Assembly: GCF_008017535.1 (NCBI RefSeq)
Contig: NZ_VRUA01000025.1
Location: forward strand, 1 to 46,372
DNA: 46,372 nt
Source: Ottowia flava
GTDB taxonomy: Bacteria > Pseudomonadota > Gammaproteobacteria > Burkholderiales > Burkholderiaceae_C
Reading direction: 5' to 3'
This document shows, piece after piece, positions 16,520-23,896 of the stretch. A model generated the notes under the pieces. That model saw only the letters and a program-made list of their open reading frames with translations, searched no databases and was not told where the DNA came from. A program made the translations under genes and the position numbers. Within the stretch, counting starts at the first letter, position 1. Every line of letters starts with the position of its first letter.

Positions 16520-16597
16520 CTGGTACTTGTACCTATGCCAGATCCCCGATGTGGGGGCATGGGCAGTCGCTTGAAGCGTGGCGGCTGCTATCTGTAC

Positions 16598-16620
16598 GGT
16601 AGCTGCCTGCGCAGATTCAA
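16598..16620 (+). repeat. Dispersed intergenic repeat, copy D
   Basis: Reads GGTAGCTGCCTGCGCAGATT, the repeat core without a clear tail. It lies between the toxin-like gene and the 228-aa gene. Confidence 0.6.
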
Positions 16621-16665
16621 CCCGCTCTGGCGGGCGTTTTCATTCCGATCGGCAGCCCACCCTGC

Positions 16666-17352
16666 TTACCGCAGGGGCGCTGGCGGGATCCAGCCGGACG
16701 TGACTTGGGCCACGCCCTCGCCGCCGCTGCGGCGCAGCTCGGCCAGAAAGGCGTCGACCGCGTCGGCCGCGGCGCGTTGGGGCGACGTGGTTGCGCTCAC
16801 CGCGCCCCAGCTGCGCGCCATGGCGGCCAGCGCAGGGCGGGTGCCGCGTGCCCAGGCGCCGCCCAGCGGGTCTTCGGCATCGGCCAGCAGCTTGGCGCAG
16901 TACATGCGGCGCGCCTGATCGCTGTGCGACACCAGGCCCAGCACGGCGCGCGCGGCGCGGTCGAACGCGGTGGCGGCCAGCGGGCCGCGGTTGTCGGGCT
17001 GCGCGTGCCAGGCGCACAGGTATTCGACGGGGCCCATGGCGCGCGTGGCGGTGCCGTGGGTGGCGCCCCAGGCCGTGTGGCGGCCAGACGGCAGACGCCC
17101 GGTCTGCAGCGCCAGCACCAGCGTGTCGGCGACGGCTTTTTGCGCCGCGGCGTCGCCGTGTTCGCCCACGCGGCACAGCACCTGCAGGAAGGCGGGGTAC
17201 AGCGCGTCGCCCAGGGAGATGCACAGGCGCTCCAGCCAGCGCACGCGCTCTTCGGGCGTGGGCAGGTGGGCGCAGCCTTCGATCAGCACCTCGGCGGCGC
17301 CGGACCAGTCGGGCTCGGTTTTGGGGACCAAGGTGGGCGCAGGGCTGCTCAT
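16666..17352 (-). CDS. Hypothetical 228-aa protein within the T3SS locus
   Basis: A soluble, Ala/Arg-rich helical protein with no signal or membrane helix. Distinct stretches are EERVRWLERLCISLGDALYP and VEYLCAWHAQPDNRGPLAATAF, followed by SDQARRMYCAKLLADAEDPLGG. I do not recognise a family. The frame has normal GC-rich codon use throughout, so it is very likely coding. It lies between the toxin module and the 76-aa ORF and is cut off from the latter by a terminator. The position suggests a chaperone, regulator or secreted protein of the T3SS, but nothing in the sequence decides. Confidence 0.7.
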   Translation of the reverse strand: MSSPAPTLVPKTEPDWSGAAEVLIEGCAHLPTPEERVRWLERLCISLGDALYPAFLQVLCRVGEHGDAAAQKAVADTLVLALQTGRLPSGRHTAWGATHGTATRAMGPVEYLCAWHAQPDNRGPLAATAFDRAARAVLGLVSHSDQARRMYCAKLLADAEDPLGGAWARGTRPALAAMARSWGAVSATTSPQRAAADAVDAFLAELRRSGGEGVAQVTSGWIPPAPLR

Positions 17353-17360
17353 GGGAGGCT

Positions 17361-17395
17361 AAAAAAGAGAAAAGCCGCGCCGGATGCGGCGCGGC
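17361..17395 (-). terminator. Intrinsic terminator after the 76-aa ORF
   Basis: Stem GCCGCGCCG/CGGCGCGGC (17374-17382 with 17387-17395), loop of four, followed on the minus strand by TTTTCTCTTTTTT. It ends transcription arriving from the 76-aa ORF before the 228-aa gene. Confidence 0.8.
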
Positions 17396-17422
17396 GGTGG
17401 CCGCAGGATGACAAGGCGCAGC

Positions 17423-17653
17423 TTACTGGAACAGGCAGGCGAGAAAGCGCGCTTCCAACTGCGACGCACCTTGGCCGCTGTTGGCCGGCACGGTCAGCGC
17501 GCGGGCAGCCTGCTGGTCGCCCAGAAAGCCGAACTGCTGGGCCGCATCGCCGGTGGTGCCCGTCCCGTCCGACGCCGGACGGGCGCGGTCCCAACCGGCG
17601 GCCGGCGCGTGCAGGCCGGGCGGCAGAGAGGACAGGGGAGGAAAGGTGTTCAT
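17423..17653 (-). CDS. Small 76-aa Pro/Gly/Ala-rich ORF with its own operator and terminator
   Basis: The ORF begins MNTFPPLSSLPPGLHAPAAG and ends ASQLEARFLACLFQ. It has no membrane helix and looks disordered except for the last 15 residues. The ribosome site is poor. The support is its surroundings: the best copy of the T3SS palindrome lies 60-85 bases upstream and a strong terminator lies 28 bases downstream, so it is a transcription unit of its own. It could be a small secreted substrate, a regulator, or a non-coding transcript that happens to be open. Confidence 0.45.
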   Translation of the reverse strand: MNTFPPLSSLPPGLHAPAAGWDRARPASDGTGTTGDAAQQFGFLGDQQAARALTVPANSGQGASQLEARFLACLFQ

Positions 17654-17715
17654 GGCGATCAGGTCGTCAAAAAAGGTTTCGTGACGGAGATATTACGACC
17701 CCGGCCTGCTCGCCG

Positions 17716-17737
17716 CTACTGGGATCGTTCCCAGTAG
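17716..17737. promoter_or_regulatory. T3SS-associated palindrome, copy 2 (perfect)
   Basis: A perfect dyad with nine-base arms CTACTGGGA and TCCCAGTAG around a four-base centre (TCGT on the plus strand). The core on the minus strand is CTGGGAACGATCCCAG. It lies 63-84 bases upstream of the 76-aa ORF start. This is the reference member of the family of sites at 776, 16504, 20865 and 20954. Confidence 0.65.
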
Positions 17738-17795
17738 GTGCGAACTTTTTCACGCCTGCCAACGCCCCTCATGGGTTGGAAAAAACTCCTGTTTT

Positions 17796-17839
17796 CATAG
17801 CTACTCGCGCATGCTTGACATGGGCTAGAGGCCAATTTC
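17796..17839 (+). repeat. Dispersed intergenic repeat, copy E
   Basis: Reads CATAGCTACTCGCGCATGCT and then a GGGCTAGAGGCCAATTTCA tail. It lies just downstream of the sctT stop. Confidence 0.6.
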
Positions 17840-17861
17840 ATCTAAAAATCAATACTGGTAG

Positions 17862-18656
17862 TCATCCCAGCAAGGCGCGCACCTGCTGGATGATGGTGGG
17901 CATCAGTTCGCCCAGCCGGTCGATCAGGGTGCGCACCAGCGTGCCCAGCAGCACCAGCCACACGCCCACGGCGGCCACGCCCTTGAGCGACATTGAGATC
18001 GAGATCAGGTTCAGCTGCGGGGCATAACGGTTCATCAGGCCCAGCGACAGGTCGATCGCGTACAGCACCACCAGCGCCGGCGCGGCGATCATGAAGGTGA
18101 GCCCGGCGAACTGCGCAAAGGCGGTTTCGAACAGCGTCACCCCTTGCGGCCGCAGCGTGAAGCCCGGCTGCGACAGCGGCCACTGGACGAAGCTTTCCAT
18201 CAGCACACCCACCCAGAGCATCAGCCCACCAGAGAACATGAACACGTAGACCGCCAAACGCCCCAGGAAGGCGCCCGACAGCGAGGTCTGCCGACCCGAC
18301 AGCGGATCGACGATCTGCGCCATGCCCATGCCGCTGGCGCCGTCCACCACCTCGCCCGCCGCATCGAAGGCCCACAGCACCGCCGCCAGCAGCAGCCCCA
18401 GCGCCAGGCCCAGAAAGGCCTCGCGCCCGAACATGCCGATCCACTGCCCGATGCTCCAGTCGTTGACGTGGATCATCGGCTGCACCGCCAGCGTGATCAC
18501 CCCGAACGCCAGAAAAACCGACGCCCGCACCATCTGCGGCACCGTGTCCTGCGCCAGGATCGGCAACAGCAAGAACGCCATCGCAAACCGCGTCGACGCC
18601 AGCGCCGCCAGCAGCGCCAGATCGCCCAAGCTGCCGACGTCGGCGAGCTCACCCAT
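17862..18656 (-). CDS. sctT: T3SS export-apparatus protein SctT
   Basis: A 264-aa membrane protein of the YscT/FliR family, normal in length. Hydrophobic helices run through the whole protein. Characteristic stretches are GEVVDGASGMGMAQIVDPLSG and the C-terminal APALVVLYAIDLSLGLMNRY, then LNLISISMSLKG. With SctR and SctS it forms the helical export gate. The ATG at 18656 has GAGG upstream and gives the usual N-terminus. A longer reading from 18806 runs through repeat-like intergenic DNA. Confidence 0.95.
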   Translation of the reverse strand: MGELADVGSLGDLALLAALASTRFAMAFLLLPILAQDTVPQMVRASVFLAFGVITLAVQPMIHVNDWSIGQWIGMFGREAFLGLALGLLLAAVLWAFDAAGEVVDGASGMGMAQIVDPLSGRQTSLSGAFLGRLAVYVFMFSGGLMLWVGVLMESFVQWPLSQPGFTLRPQGVTLFETAFAQFAGLTFMIAAPALVVLYAIDLSLGLMNRYAPQLNLISISMSLKGVAAVGVWLVLLGTLVRTLIDRLGELMPTIIQQVRALLG

Positions 18657-18789
18657 GGACGCGCCTCGCACGAAGCCGATGCGGCGCGCCACCGGGGAGT
18701 GCTTTCGCCAGCCGTGCGCGCGCGGCCCGCACCACACTGCCCCGGCCAGCGCAGGCCACGCCCGGACCTGCGCCGGGCGTCGGCCTGGT

Positions 18790-18813
18790 CCCCCCTTGCG
18801 CAGCAAAGGGGGG
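18790..18813. repeat. C/G-tract hairpin between sctS and sctT
   Basis: CCCCCCTT and AAAGGGGGG pair around a GCGCAGC loop in the 183-base spacer inside the sctRST block. It is flanked by GCGTC-rich sequence and another run of G. A related C-rich stretch lies within the transglycosylase gene near 12550-12580. Confidence 0.5.
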
Positions 18814-18839
18814 AAGGCGCGTCAGCGTCTCAGGGGGGT

Positions 18840-19112
18840 TCACTTCTTCACGAGCGCGGGAAATTCCGTCATCACCCGGTCCGCAAACTGGTACAGCGAG
18901 CCGCCCAGCAGCGAGGCCGTGATGAAGATCGTCAACACGATGGCAAAGAACTTCAGCGCGTACTGCAGCGTCTGCTCCTGGATCTGCGTGGCCGCCTGAA
19001 TCAGCGCGATCAGCAAACCCACCAGCGCGGCCACCACCACCGGCGGCGCCGACAGCACCAGCACCAGCCACAGGGCCTGGTAAACAAGTTGAATGGCTTG
19101 CGAATCCAGCAT
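18840..19112 (-). CDS. sctS: T3SS export-apparatus protein SctS
   Basis: A 90-aa protein with two membrane helices (about 13-37 and 50-75) and the conserved loop ALIQAATQIQEQTLQYALKF between them, as in FliQ/SctS. It follows sctR by 14 bases. Length and layout match the family exactly. Confidence 0.97.
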   Translation of the reverse strand: MLDSQAIQLVYQALWLVLVLSAPPVVVAALVGLLIALIQAATQIQEQTLQYALKFFAIVLTIFITASLLGGSLYQFADRVMTEFPALVKK

Positions 19113-19126
19113 CCGTCAACCTCTGT

Positions 19127-19777
19127 TCAGTACGAGAGGACGAGCCCGTGCGACAGCTTGACCCAGCCATCCACCAGCACGAACAGCAGCAGCTTGAACG
19201 GCAAGGAGATGGTGGTCGGCGACAGCATCATCATGCCCATGGCCATCAGGATGTTGGCGATGATCAGGTCGATGATCAGGAACGGCAAAAAGATCAGAAA
19301 CCCGATCTGGAAGGCCGCCGACAACTCGCCCACCGTGAAGGCCGGAATCACCACCACGAAGTCGCGCTCGGTCAGCTGCGCGGCGCGCTCGGGCGACAGG
19401 TTCTTCTGGGCGGTTTTGAGGAAGAAGGCGCGCTCGCGCGGGCTGGAATGCTTGACCAGGAAATCGCGCAGCGGCTCCTTGGCGGCGTCCGTCACCGCCA
19501 TCAAGCCTGCCGTGCTGCCCGCCGGGTTGCTCACGCCTTGCGCGCGCTCGGCCATGTCCATGCCCACCGGCAGCATCACGTAGATCGTCAGCACCAGCGC
19601 CATGCCGTTCAGCACCACGTTGGGGGGCACTTGCTGCAGGCCCAGCGCGTTGCGCAGCAGGCTGAGCACCACGATGATCTTGGTGAAGGACGTCACCATC
19701 ACGCCCACGAAGGGCACCAGCGCCACCACGATGACCGTGATCAGCGCCGAGGAGGGGGTGAACTGGCTCAAGTCCAT
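19127..19777 (-). CDS. sctR: T3SS export-apparatus protein SctR
   Basis: A 216-aa protein of the FliP/YscR family. It has the conserved TSFTKIIVVLSLLRNALGLQ, QVPPNVVLNGMALVLTIYVM, the hydrophilic middle segment and the C-terminal LPFLIIDLIIANILMAMGMM, then LPFKLLLFVLVDGW. Five SctR subunits form the core of the export gate. The ATG at 19777 has GGAGGG eight or nine bases upstream, so a longer reading from 19867 is rejected. Confidence 0.97.
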   Translation of the reverse strand: MDLSQFTPSSALITVIVVALVPFVGVMVTSFTKIIVVLSLLRNALGLQQVPPNVVLNGMALVLTIYVMLPVGMDMAERAQGVSNPAGSTAGLMAVTDAAKEPLRDFLVKHSSPRERAFFLKTAQKNLSPERAAQLTERDFVVVIPAFTVGELSAAFQIGFLIFLPFLIIDLIIANILMAMGMMMLSPTTISLPFKLLLFVLVDGWVKLSHGLVLSY

Positions 19778-19910
19778 GCTGAGCCCTCCTGGGCCAGCCG
19801 GCACGCACCGGGTACGGCATGGCTCGGCCCACATTCGGGGGTGGCGCTGCGCGCGCCCGTTCGACAAAGGGAATGCAAGGGCGTTCTCACACTTTTTTAC
19901 TATCTAAACC

Positions 19911-19932
19911 ATAGCTGTCTGCGCACATCCTA
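19911..19932 (+). repeat. Dispersed intergenic repeat, copy F
   Basis: Reads CATAGCTGTCTGCGCACATC, a truncated copy in the 188-base gap between sctQ and sctR. Confidence 0.5.
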
Positions 19933-19965
19933 CCTGCGCGCAGTGCCAATCCGGTGACAAAACGC

Positions 19966-20823
19966 TCAGGCCGCGACCGCGGGCTGCGCCAGCGCCTCGA
20001 TGCGCAGGCCGCAGCCCTTGCCCATGGGCATGAGCGCGCCACGCGCCAACACCTGCGTTCCCTGGCGCAACTCGGCCGCCCAGGGCTGCGGCGTCGGCCA
20101 CGCGTAGGCGCTGCCCGCCGAGCCCCAACCCAGCCAGCGGTCCAGCGGGAGGCGGACCGGGCGAGACAGCACGACCTGGGGCGCTGCCGAGTCGCGCGGG
20201 CCCGCGCTCAAGGCGCCACCGGCCCTGGTTGCTGGCACGACGAGGCGCTGGGCCGTCAGGTCCAGTTGGGCCATGCAGGGTGGAAGGCGCCGGTCGGCGT
20301 CGGTCAACTGCACGTCCCAGGCGGCAGCAAATGCGCCCGGAAGCCACAGCAGCGCGCCGGGCTGCAACTGCGCCAGCGCCTCCGGCGGCACTTCGCCCAG
20401 CAGCACCGTCGCATCGTGCGTGGCCCACTCCAGCGCAGGCGCACGCAGCGCCTCCGGCGGCGGCACATGCAGCGCCGCCAGCGGCACTTCCAGGTGGCTG
20501 CCCGGGCGGGCGAGCGCCGGGTCGCGCACCACGGCGCGGTAGAGCGCGGGCGCCCTGCCCGCGTCCACGGGCGCGGGATCCCAGGGGCTGCTGAGCCACT
20601 GCTCGACCGCGCGGATCAAGGGCTCGGCCTGGGCCAGGTCCAGCACCTGAGCAACGCCAGACAGCGGCTCGTCGACGCCAGCCTCTCGGGGCAGTGTCAG
20701 GCGCAACGGGCCGCAGGGGCTCTCGCCCTCGAACACCCAGGGCGCCACCGCATCGGGTACGGCATCGGCGTCGGTAGCGCGCCCATCGAACGGGGCCGCG
20801 TCTTTCGGATCGTGAGAAATCAT
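19966..20823 (-). CDS. sctQ: T3SS sorting-platform (C-ring) protein SctQ, divergent
   Basis: A 285-aa soluble protein directly upstream of sctR, the usual sctQ position. The first SpoA-like element is LLGEVPPEALAQLQPGALLWLPG. The C-terminal one is shorter (AELRQGTQVLARGALMPMGK, then LRIEAL) and poorly conserved. SctQ forms the pods that sort substrates and hold SctK and SctL. Sequence alone gives moderate support. Position and length (family 280-350) add the rest. The start at 20823 lacks a clear ribosome site. The palindrome at 20865 lies 42 bases upstream. Confidence 0.75.
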   Translation of the reverse strand: MISHDPKDAAPFDGRATDADAVPDAVAPWVFEGESPCGPLRLTLPREAGVDEPLSGVAQVLDLAQAEPLIRAVEQWLSSPWDPAPVDAGRAPALYRAVVRDPALARPGSHLEVPLAALHVPPPEALRAPALEWATHDATVLLGEVPPEALAQLQPGALLWLPGAFAAAWDVQLTDADRRLPPCMAQLDLTAQRLVVPATRAGGALSAGPRDSAAPQVVLSRPVRLPLDRWLGWGSAGSAYAWPTPQPWAAELRQGTQVLARGALMPMGKGCGLRIEALAQPAVAA

Positions 20824-20864
20824 GCTGGTTGGTGAGTGTGAACGAGGGGCCAGTGCCTTGAAAA

Positions 20865-20880
20865 CTGGGAACGTTACTAG
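20865..20880. promoter_or_regulatory. T3SS-associated palindrome, copy 3
   Basis: CTGGGAACGTTACTAG agrees with CTGGGAACGATCCCAG at 13 of 16 positions. It is the site nearest sctQ in the divergent sctQ/lysozyme region, and the left half is intact. Confidence 0.45.
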
Positions 20881-20953
20881 CGCAGGGGCTTTGAATGCGT
20901 ACCAATGAACTCAATTCGGCGTACCCAAGCGCGCCTGGGTGGTGCCGTTCCCA

Positions 20954-20969
20954 TTGGGAACCATCCCAG
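20954..20969. promoter_or_regulatory. T3SS-associated palindrome, copy 4
   Basis: TTGGGAACCATCCCAG agrees with CTGGGAACGATCCCAG at 14 of 16 positions. It overlaps a second perfect dyad, GTTCCCATTGGGAAC (20947-20961). It lies about 130 bases upstream of the LysM-lysozyme gene. Confidence 0.5.
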
Positions 20970-21098
20970 CTTTTCACCAGTTTGGCAGAGGCACAGAATG
21001 AAAGTGCTCACTAACCCAGGGGAACAGACAGGCCTCGCAGAAGGCCGGGAACGAGGGCACAAGACCCTCCCATCCTCGCCTAGAAAGGACGCATTCAT

Positions 21099-22574
21099 AT
21101 GACAGCGATTTCTCTCGCCACCGGCGGTACGCAGGGTACCGGCACCGGCGCCGGCCGCTCCGTTTCCGTCAACCACGGGGACACCCTCTCTGCCATTGCC
21201 CGGCGGCTGGGCATCTCGCTCGACGCACTGATCGCCGCCAACCCGCAGCTGATCAACCCCAACCGCATCTACCCTGGCGACGTCATCAGCGTGCCCGGCG
21301 GCATGGGGGGCGGCAAGCCGTCCACCGGCGCTGGTGGCAGCACTCCGACCGGGAGCGCCCATGGTGCTGCGCCCGGTCAGGGCGGTGCGCATCCGGCAGG
21401 CATGAGCCTCAGCTCTGGCGGGCTCGATCTGATCAAGAGCCACGAAGGCCTGCGCACCAGCGCCTACCAGGATCCGGTGGGTGTGTGGACCATCGGCTAC
21501 GGCCACACCGGCACCGCCAAGCCTGGTCAAAAGATCAGCGAAGCCCAGGCCGAACAGTTGCTGCGCAAGGACGTGGGCTGGGCTGAAGATGCGGTGCGCA
21601 AGAATGTCAAGGTGCCGCTGTCGCAAGGCCAGTTCGACGCGCTGGTCAGCTTTACCTTCAACCTGGGCGCCGGCGCGCTGGGCCGCTCTGGCCTGCTGCA
21701 GAAGCTGAACGCCGGTGACTACGCCGGCGCGCAGGCCGAATTCGGCAAATACGTGCACGCCGGTGGCCGCGTGCTGCCAGGCCTGGTGCGCCGCCGCAAC
21801 GAAGAAGCGCAGATGTTCGGCAACCAGCGCCCGCCAGGCAACGGCGCAGGCCCATCCGGCCCGAACGGATCGTCCGCACCGAATGGCGCGGACTACGCAG
21901 GCACCGGCCGCGCGCGGCAAGGCAGCTACACGGTCAAGTCGGGCGACACCTTGTGGGCCATCGCCCGCGCGCACGGTGTGTCGCTGCAGTCGCTGATCGC
22001 GGCCAACCCGCAGATCGCCAACCCAGACCTGATCTACCCCGACCAGAAGATCAACATCCCGGGCGGCGGTGCACGGCCGGGCGAGAGGTCAAATGGCCCG
22101 GGCGTCGTTGGCCCGGCAACACCCACGCCCGTGGGCAATGGCGCGGGCGCGCGCACGGCTCAGATTGCCGAAAGCTTTCTTGAACGCAACGCTTCCGAGC
22201 TGAAGAAAAGCGGCGAGCTGCCGATGAACCCCAATGTGCCCAACAACGTGTGTTGTGCCAACTTCGTCTCGGCGGTGCTCGAGAAGAACGGGCTGCTGAG
22301 CAAAGGCGAGCACACCGACTCGGTGGCACAGCTCCACAAGACGCTGCGCGGCAAGGGCTGGAAGCCGGTCGACATGGCCAACGCCAAGCCTGGCGACGTG
22401 GTCATCATGCAACGCAACGGGGTCTCGCACACGGAGATCGTTGCGAAGAACGAGAACGGAAAGATCACGCTGGTGGGCTCCAACAACCGCAACACCGACG
22501 GCAGCCAGCGCATCACCTACGACAGCAACAGCTGGTGGCACAACAAGGTGTCGGCCATCCTGACACCCCCCTGA
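21099..22574 (+). CDS. LysM-GH24 lysozyme-LysM-Cys/His hydrolase, candidate T3SS-exported peptidoglycan hydrolase
   Basis: A 491-aa multidomain enzyme. LysM 1 spans about 21-66 ([20 protein letters not shown]). The GH24 phage-type lysozyme spans about 105-240, with catalytic E116 (SHEGLR), D125 and T131 ([16 protein letters not shown]) at T4-lysozyme spacing. LysM 2 spans about 277-321. The C-terminal domain spans about 355-488, with a Cys (C385/C386 in [13 protein letters not shown]) and His444 (GVSHTEIV), like NlpC/P60 or CHAP amidases/endopeptidases. There is no Sec signal or membrane helix, so a specialised exporter is needed. AAGGA precedes the ATG. The palindrome at 20954 and the place beside sctQ suggest T3SS export. 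Confidence 0.85.
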   Translation: MTAISLATGGTQGTGTGAGRSVSVNHGDTLSAIARRLGISLDALIAANPQLINPNRIYPGDVISVPGGMGGGKPSTGAGGSTPTGSAHGAAPGQGGAHPAGMSLSSGGLDLIKSHEGLRTSAYQDPVGVWTIGYGHTGTAKPGQKISEAQAEQLLRKDVGWAEDAVRKNVKVPLSQGQFDALVSFTFNLGAGALGRSGLLQKLNAGDYAGAQAEFGKYVHAGGRVLPGLVRRRNEEAQMFGNQRPPGNGAGPSGPNGSSAPNGADYAGTGRARQGSYTVKSGDTLWAIARAHGVSLQSLIAANPQIANPDLIYPDQKINIPGGGARPGERSNGPGVVGPATPTPVGNGAGARTAQIAESFLERNASELKKSGELPMNPNVPNNVCCANFVSAVLEKNGLLSKGEHTDSVAQLHKTLRGKGWKPVDMANAKPGDVVIMQRNGVSHTEIVAKNENGKITLVGSNNRNTDGSQRITYDSNSWWHNKVSAILTPP

Positions 22575-22590
22575 GCCCTCTTCCCGCTTG

Positions 22591-22612
22591 AGGCGCCTTC
22601 GGGCGCCTTTTC
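22591..22612 (+). terminator. Intrinsic terminator after the LysM-lysozyme gene
   Basis: AGGCGCC-TTCG-GGCGCCT stem-loop followed by TTTCTT. It separates the lysozyme transcript from the following periplasmic genes. Confidence 0.8.
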
Positions 22613-22770
22613 TTCGCTTGATTTTCGCGACATATTCGGACTCCGCCCTTGCCATACCAGTGCTGGAAGCTTCTATTTTTATAGCAACTATGCTCAGCTA
22701 CGTTTCGTCGCAGGCACAGCGCACGGCGATGGTCCAATGAAGCCGATGTCACTCTGAGAGATTGATCCCC

Positions 22771-23202
22771 ATGAAATTTCCGACAAAATGGCTGGCCCTG
22801 CCGGTCGTCTGCCTGAGCATGGTGCCACCCACTGACGCCGCGACCGTCACAGTGACCCCGGCCGAGCGCGACGCCATGGTGGCCACCACCAGCGCCGCGG
22901 CCGCCAAAGCGCTCAAGGTCGAAGCGGCGCAGCTGCGTGTCGTCCCGGAGCAAATCAAACGGCACGGCAACTGGGTCTTCCTGACCGCCCAGATGCAAGA
23001 TCCGGCCGGCAAGCGCTTCGACTACGCTGGCACCGACCGCCACGACGCCGCCCAGGCGGGCGGTGTATCCAGCCTGTGCGTCGCACTGTTGCACAGCGAT
23101 GGCACCGTCTGGAAACTGGTCGAGTTGGCCGTCGGACCGACCGATGTCGCCTGGGAAGGCTGGGCCGCCGCCCACAAGGCCCCGGCGGAGCTGTTCCAAT
23201 GA
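22771..23202 (+). CDS. Small periplasmic protein, candidate immunity or accessory protein
   Basis: A 143-aa protein with a Sec signal (MKFPTKWLALPVVCLSMVPP, cleavage probably after TDA near residue 23). The mature part is a compact alpha/beta domain. An N-terminal helix (TPAERDAMVATTSAAAAKAL) is followed by strands (GNWVFLTAQMQDPAG, CVALLHSDGTVWKLVELAVG). I do not recognise the family. It overlaps the next gene by four bases. A periplasmic pair right after a peptidoglycan hydrolase gene would suit self-protection, although a terminator lies between and its promoter is separate. Confidence 0.7.
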   Translation: MKFPTKWLALPVVCLSMVPPTDAATVTVTPAERDAMVATTSAAAAKALKVEAAQLRVVPEQIKRHGNWVFLTAQMQDPAGKRFDYAGTDRHDAAQAGGVSSLCVALLHSDGTVWKLVELAVGPTDVAWEGWAAAHKAPAELFQ

Positions 23203-23687
23203 GCCCACTGCGCCTCCGCGCCGCACTGGCGGGCGCCTGGCTGGTCGCGCTGCTGACCCTGGGCTGCGGCGCTCGCGCCGTGACCGCCCAGGCGCCAGGA
23301 ACCGCCCCGACAGCCGTGCAGGCTCCGCCCACGGTGGCCACCGAAGTCTTGCCGGCGAGCGTTCAGGGCCGCTGGACGCCGGTCAGCAAGGCGTTGGAAG
23401 CCCCAGGCCCGCTGACACTGACCGCACAAAGCCTGACCTGGAAGCCCTGCGGCGCCGTGGCGCGCAGCGTGCAGGGGCAGACCAGCGGCAACGCGGTGCA
23501 GATCACGCTGCCCGGACAGGCCGGCTGTCGCCTGGGTGACGACGTCTTCACCTTGCTGCGCATCGCGCCGCGTGCCGGCAAGGCGTGCGAGATGGAGCTT
23601 TCGCTGTACGCCAATGCCGCGCAACTGGCGAAACAGCAGCGCCTGGCGTGGGGCGTGTACGAACGCCAAGGCTGCCAGCCGCAGTAG
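23199..23687 (+). CDS. Small exported protein, second member of the periplasmic pair
   Basis: A 162-aa protein with an N-terminal signal (RLRAALAGAWLVALLTLGC). Cleavage is probably near AVTA-Q. TLGC is not a proper lipobox, but lipidation cannot be ruled out. The mature part has beta-rich character (VQGRWTPVSKALEAPGPLTL, then GDDVFTLLRIAP) and several Cys. The start ATG overlaps the stop of the preceding gene, so the two are translationally coupled and probably act together. The function is unknown. An envelope role, possibly inhibition of the neighbouring hydrolase, is only a guess. Confidence 0.7.
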   Translation: MSPLRLRAALAGAWLVALLTLGCGARAVTAQAPGTAPTAVQAPPTVATEVLPASVQGRWTPVSKALEAPGPLTLTAQSLTWKPCGAVARSVQGQTSGNAVQITLPGQAGCRLGDDVFTLLRIAPRAGKACEMELSLYANAAQLAKQQRLAWGVYERQGCQPQ

Positions 23688-23896
23688 GCGGTCGTTTGGG
23701 ACGGCACAGTGGAGCGCCCGGGGCATCGGCGGCGGCCTGCAAGGCCTGTTTTCTGACACTCCCCCAAAATCAGCAGCCGCAGGCGGCATTCAGCACATTC
23801 AGTGCGCCCCCTAGAATGCCCTGCACCCACTGACCCTGCTGCGCCGGGAGCCGCACGAGAGCGCCGGTGTGCTGTCCTGACTCTGGAGTTGTCCGC

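Noticed and set aside
19778-19867. 30-codon extension of SctR
   Set aside because: The extension lacks family similarity, while the ATG at 19777 has an ideal ribosome site and typical start.
20954-20999. HrpL-type hrp box (GGAACC with CCAC) upstream of the lysozyme gene
   Set aside because: GGAACC is present, but 14-16 bases later only CCAGTTT or AGTTTG is found, not CCACNNA. The dyad symmetry is a better description.
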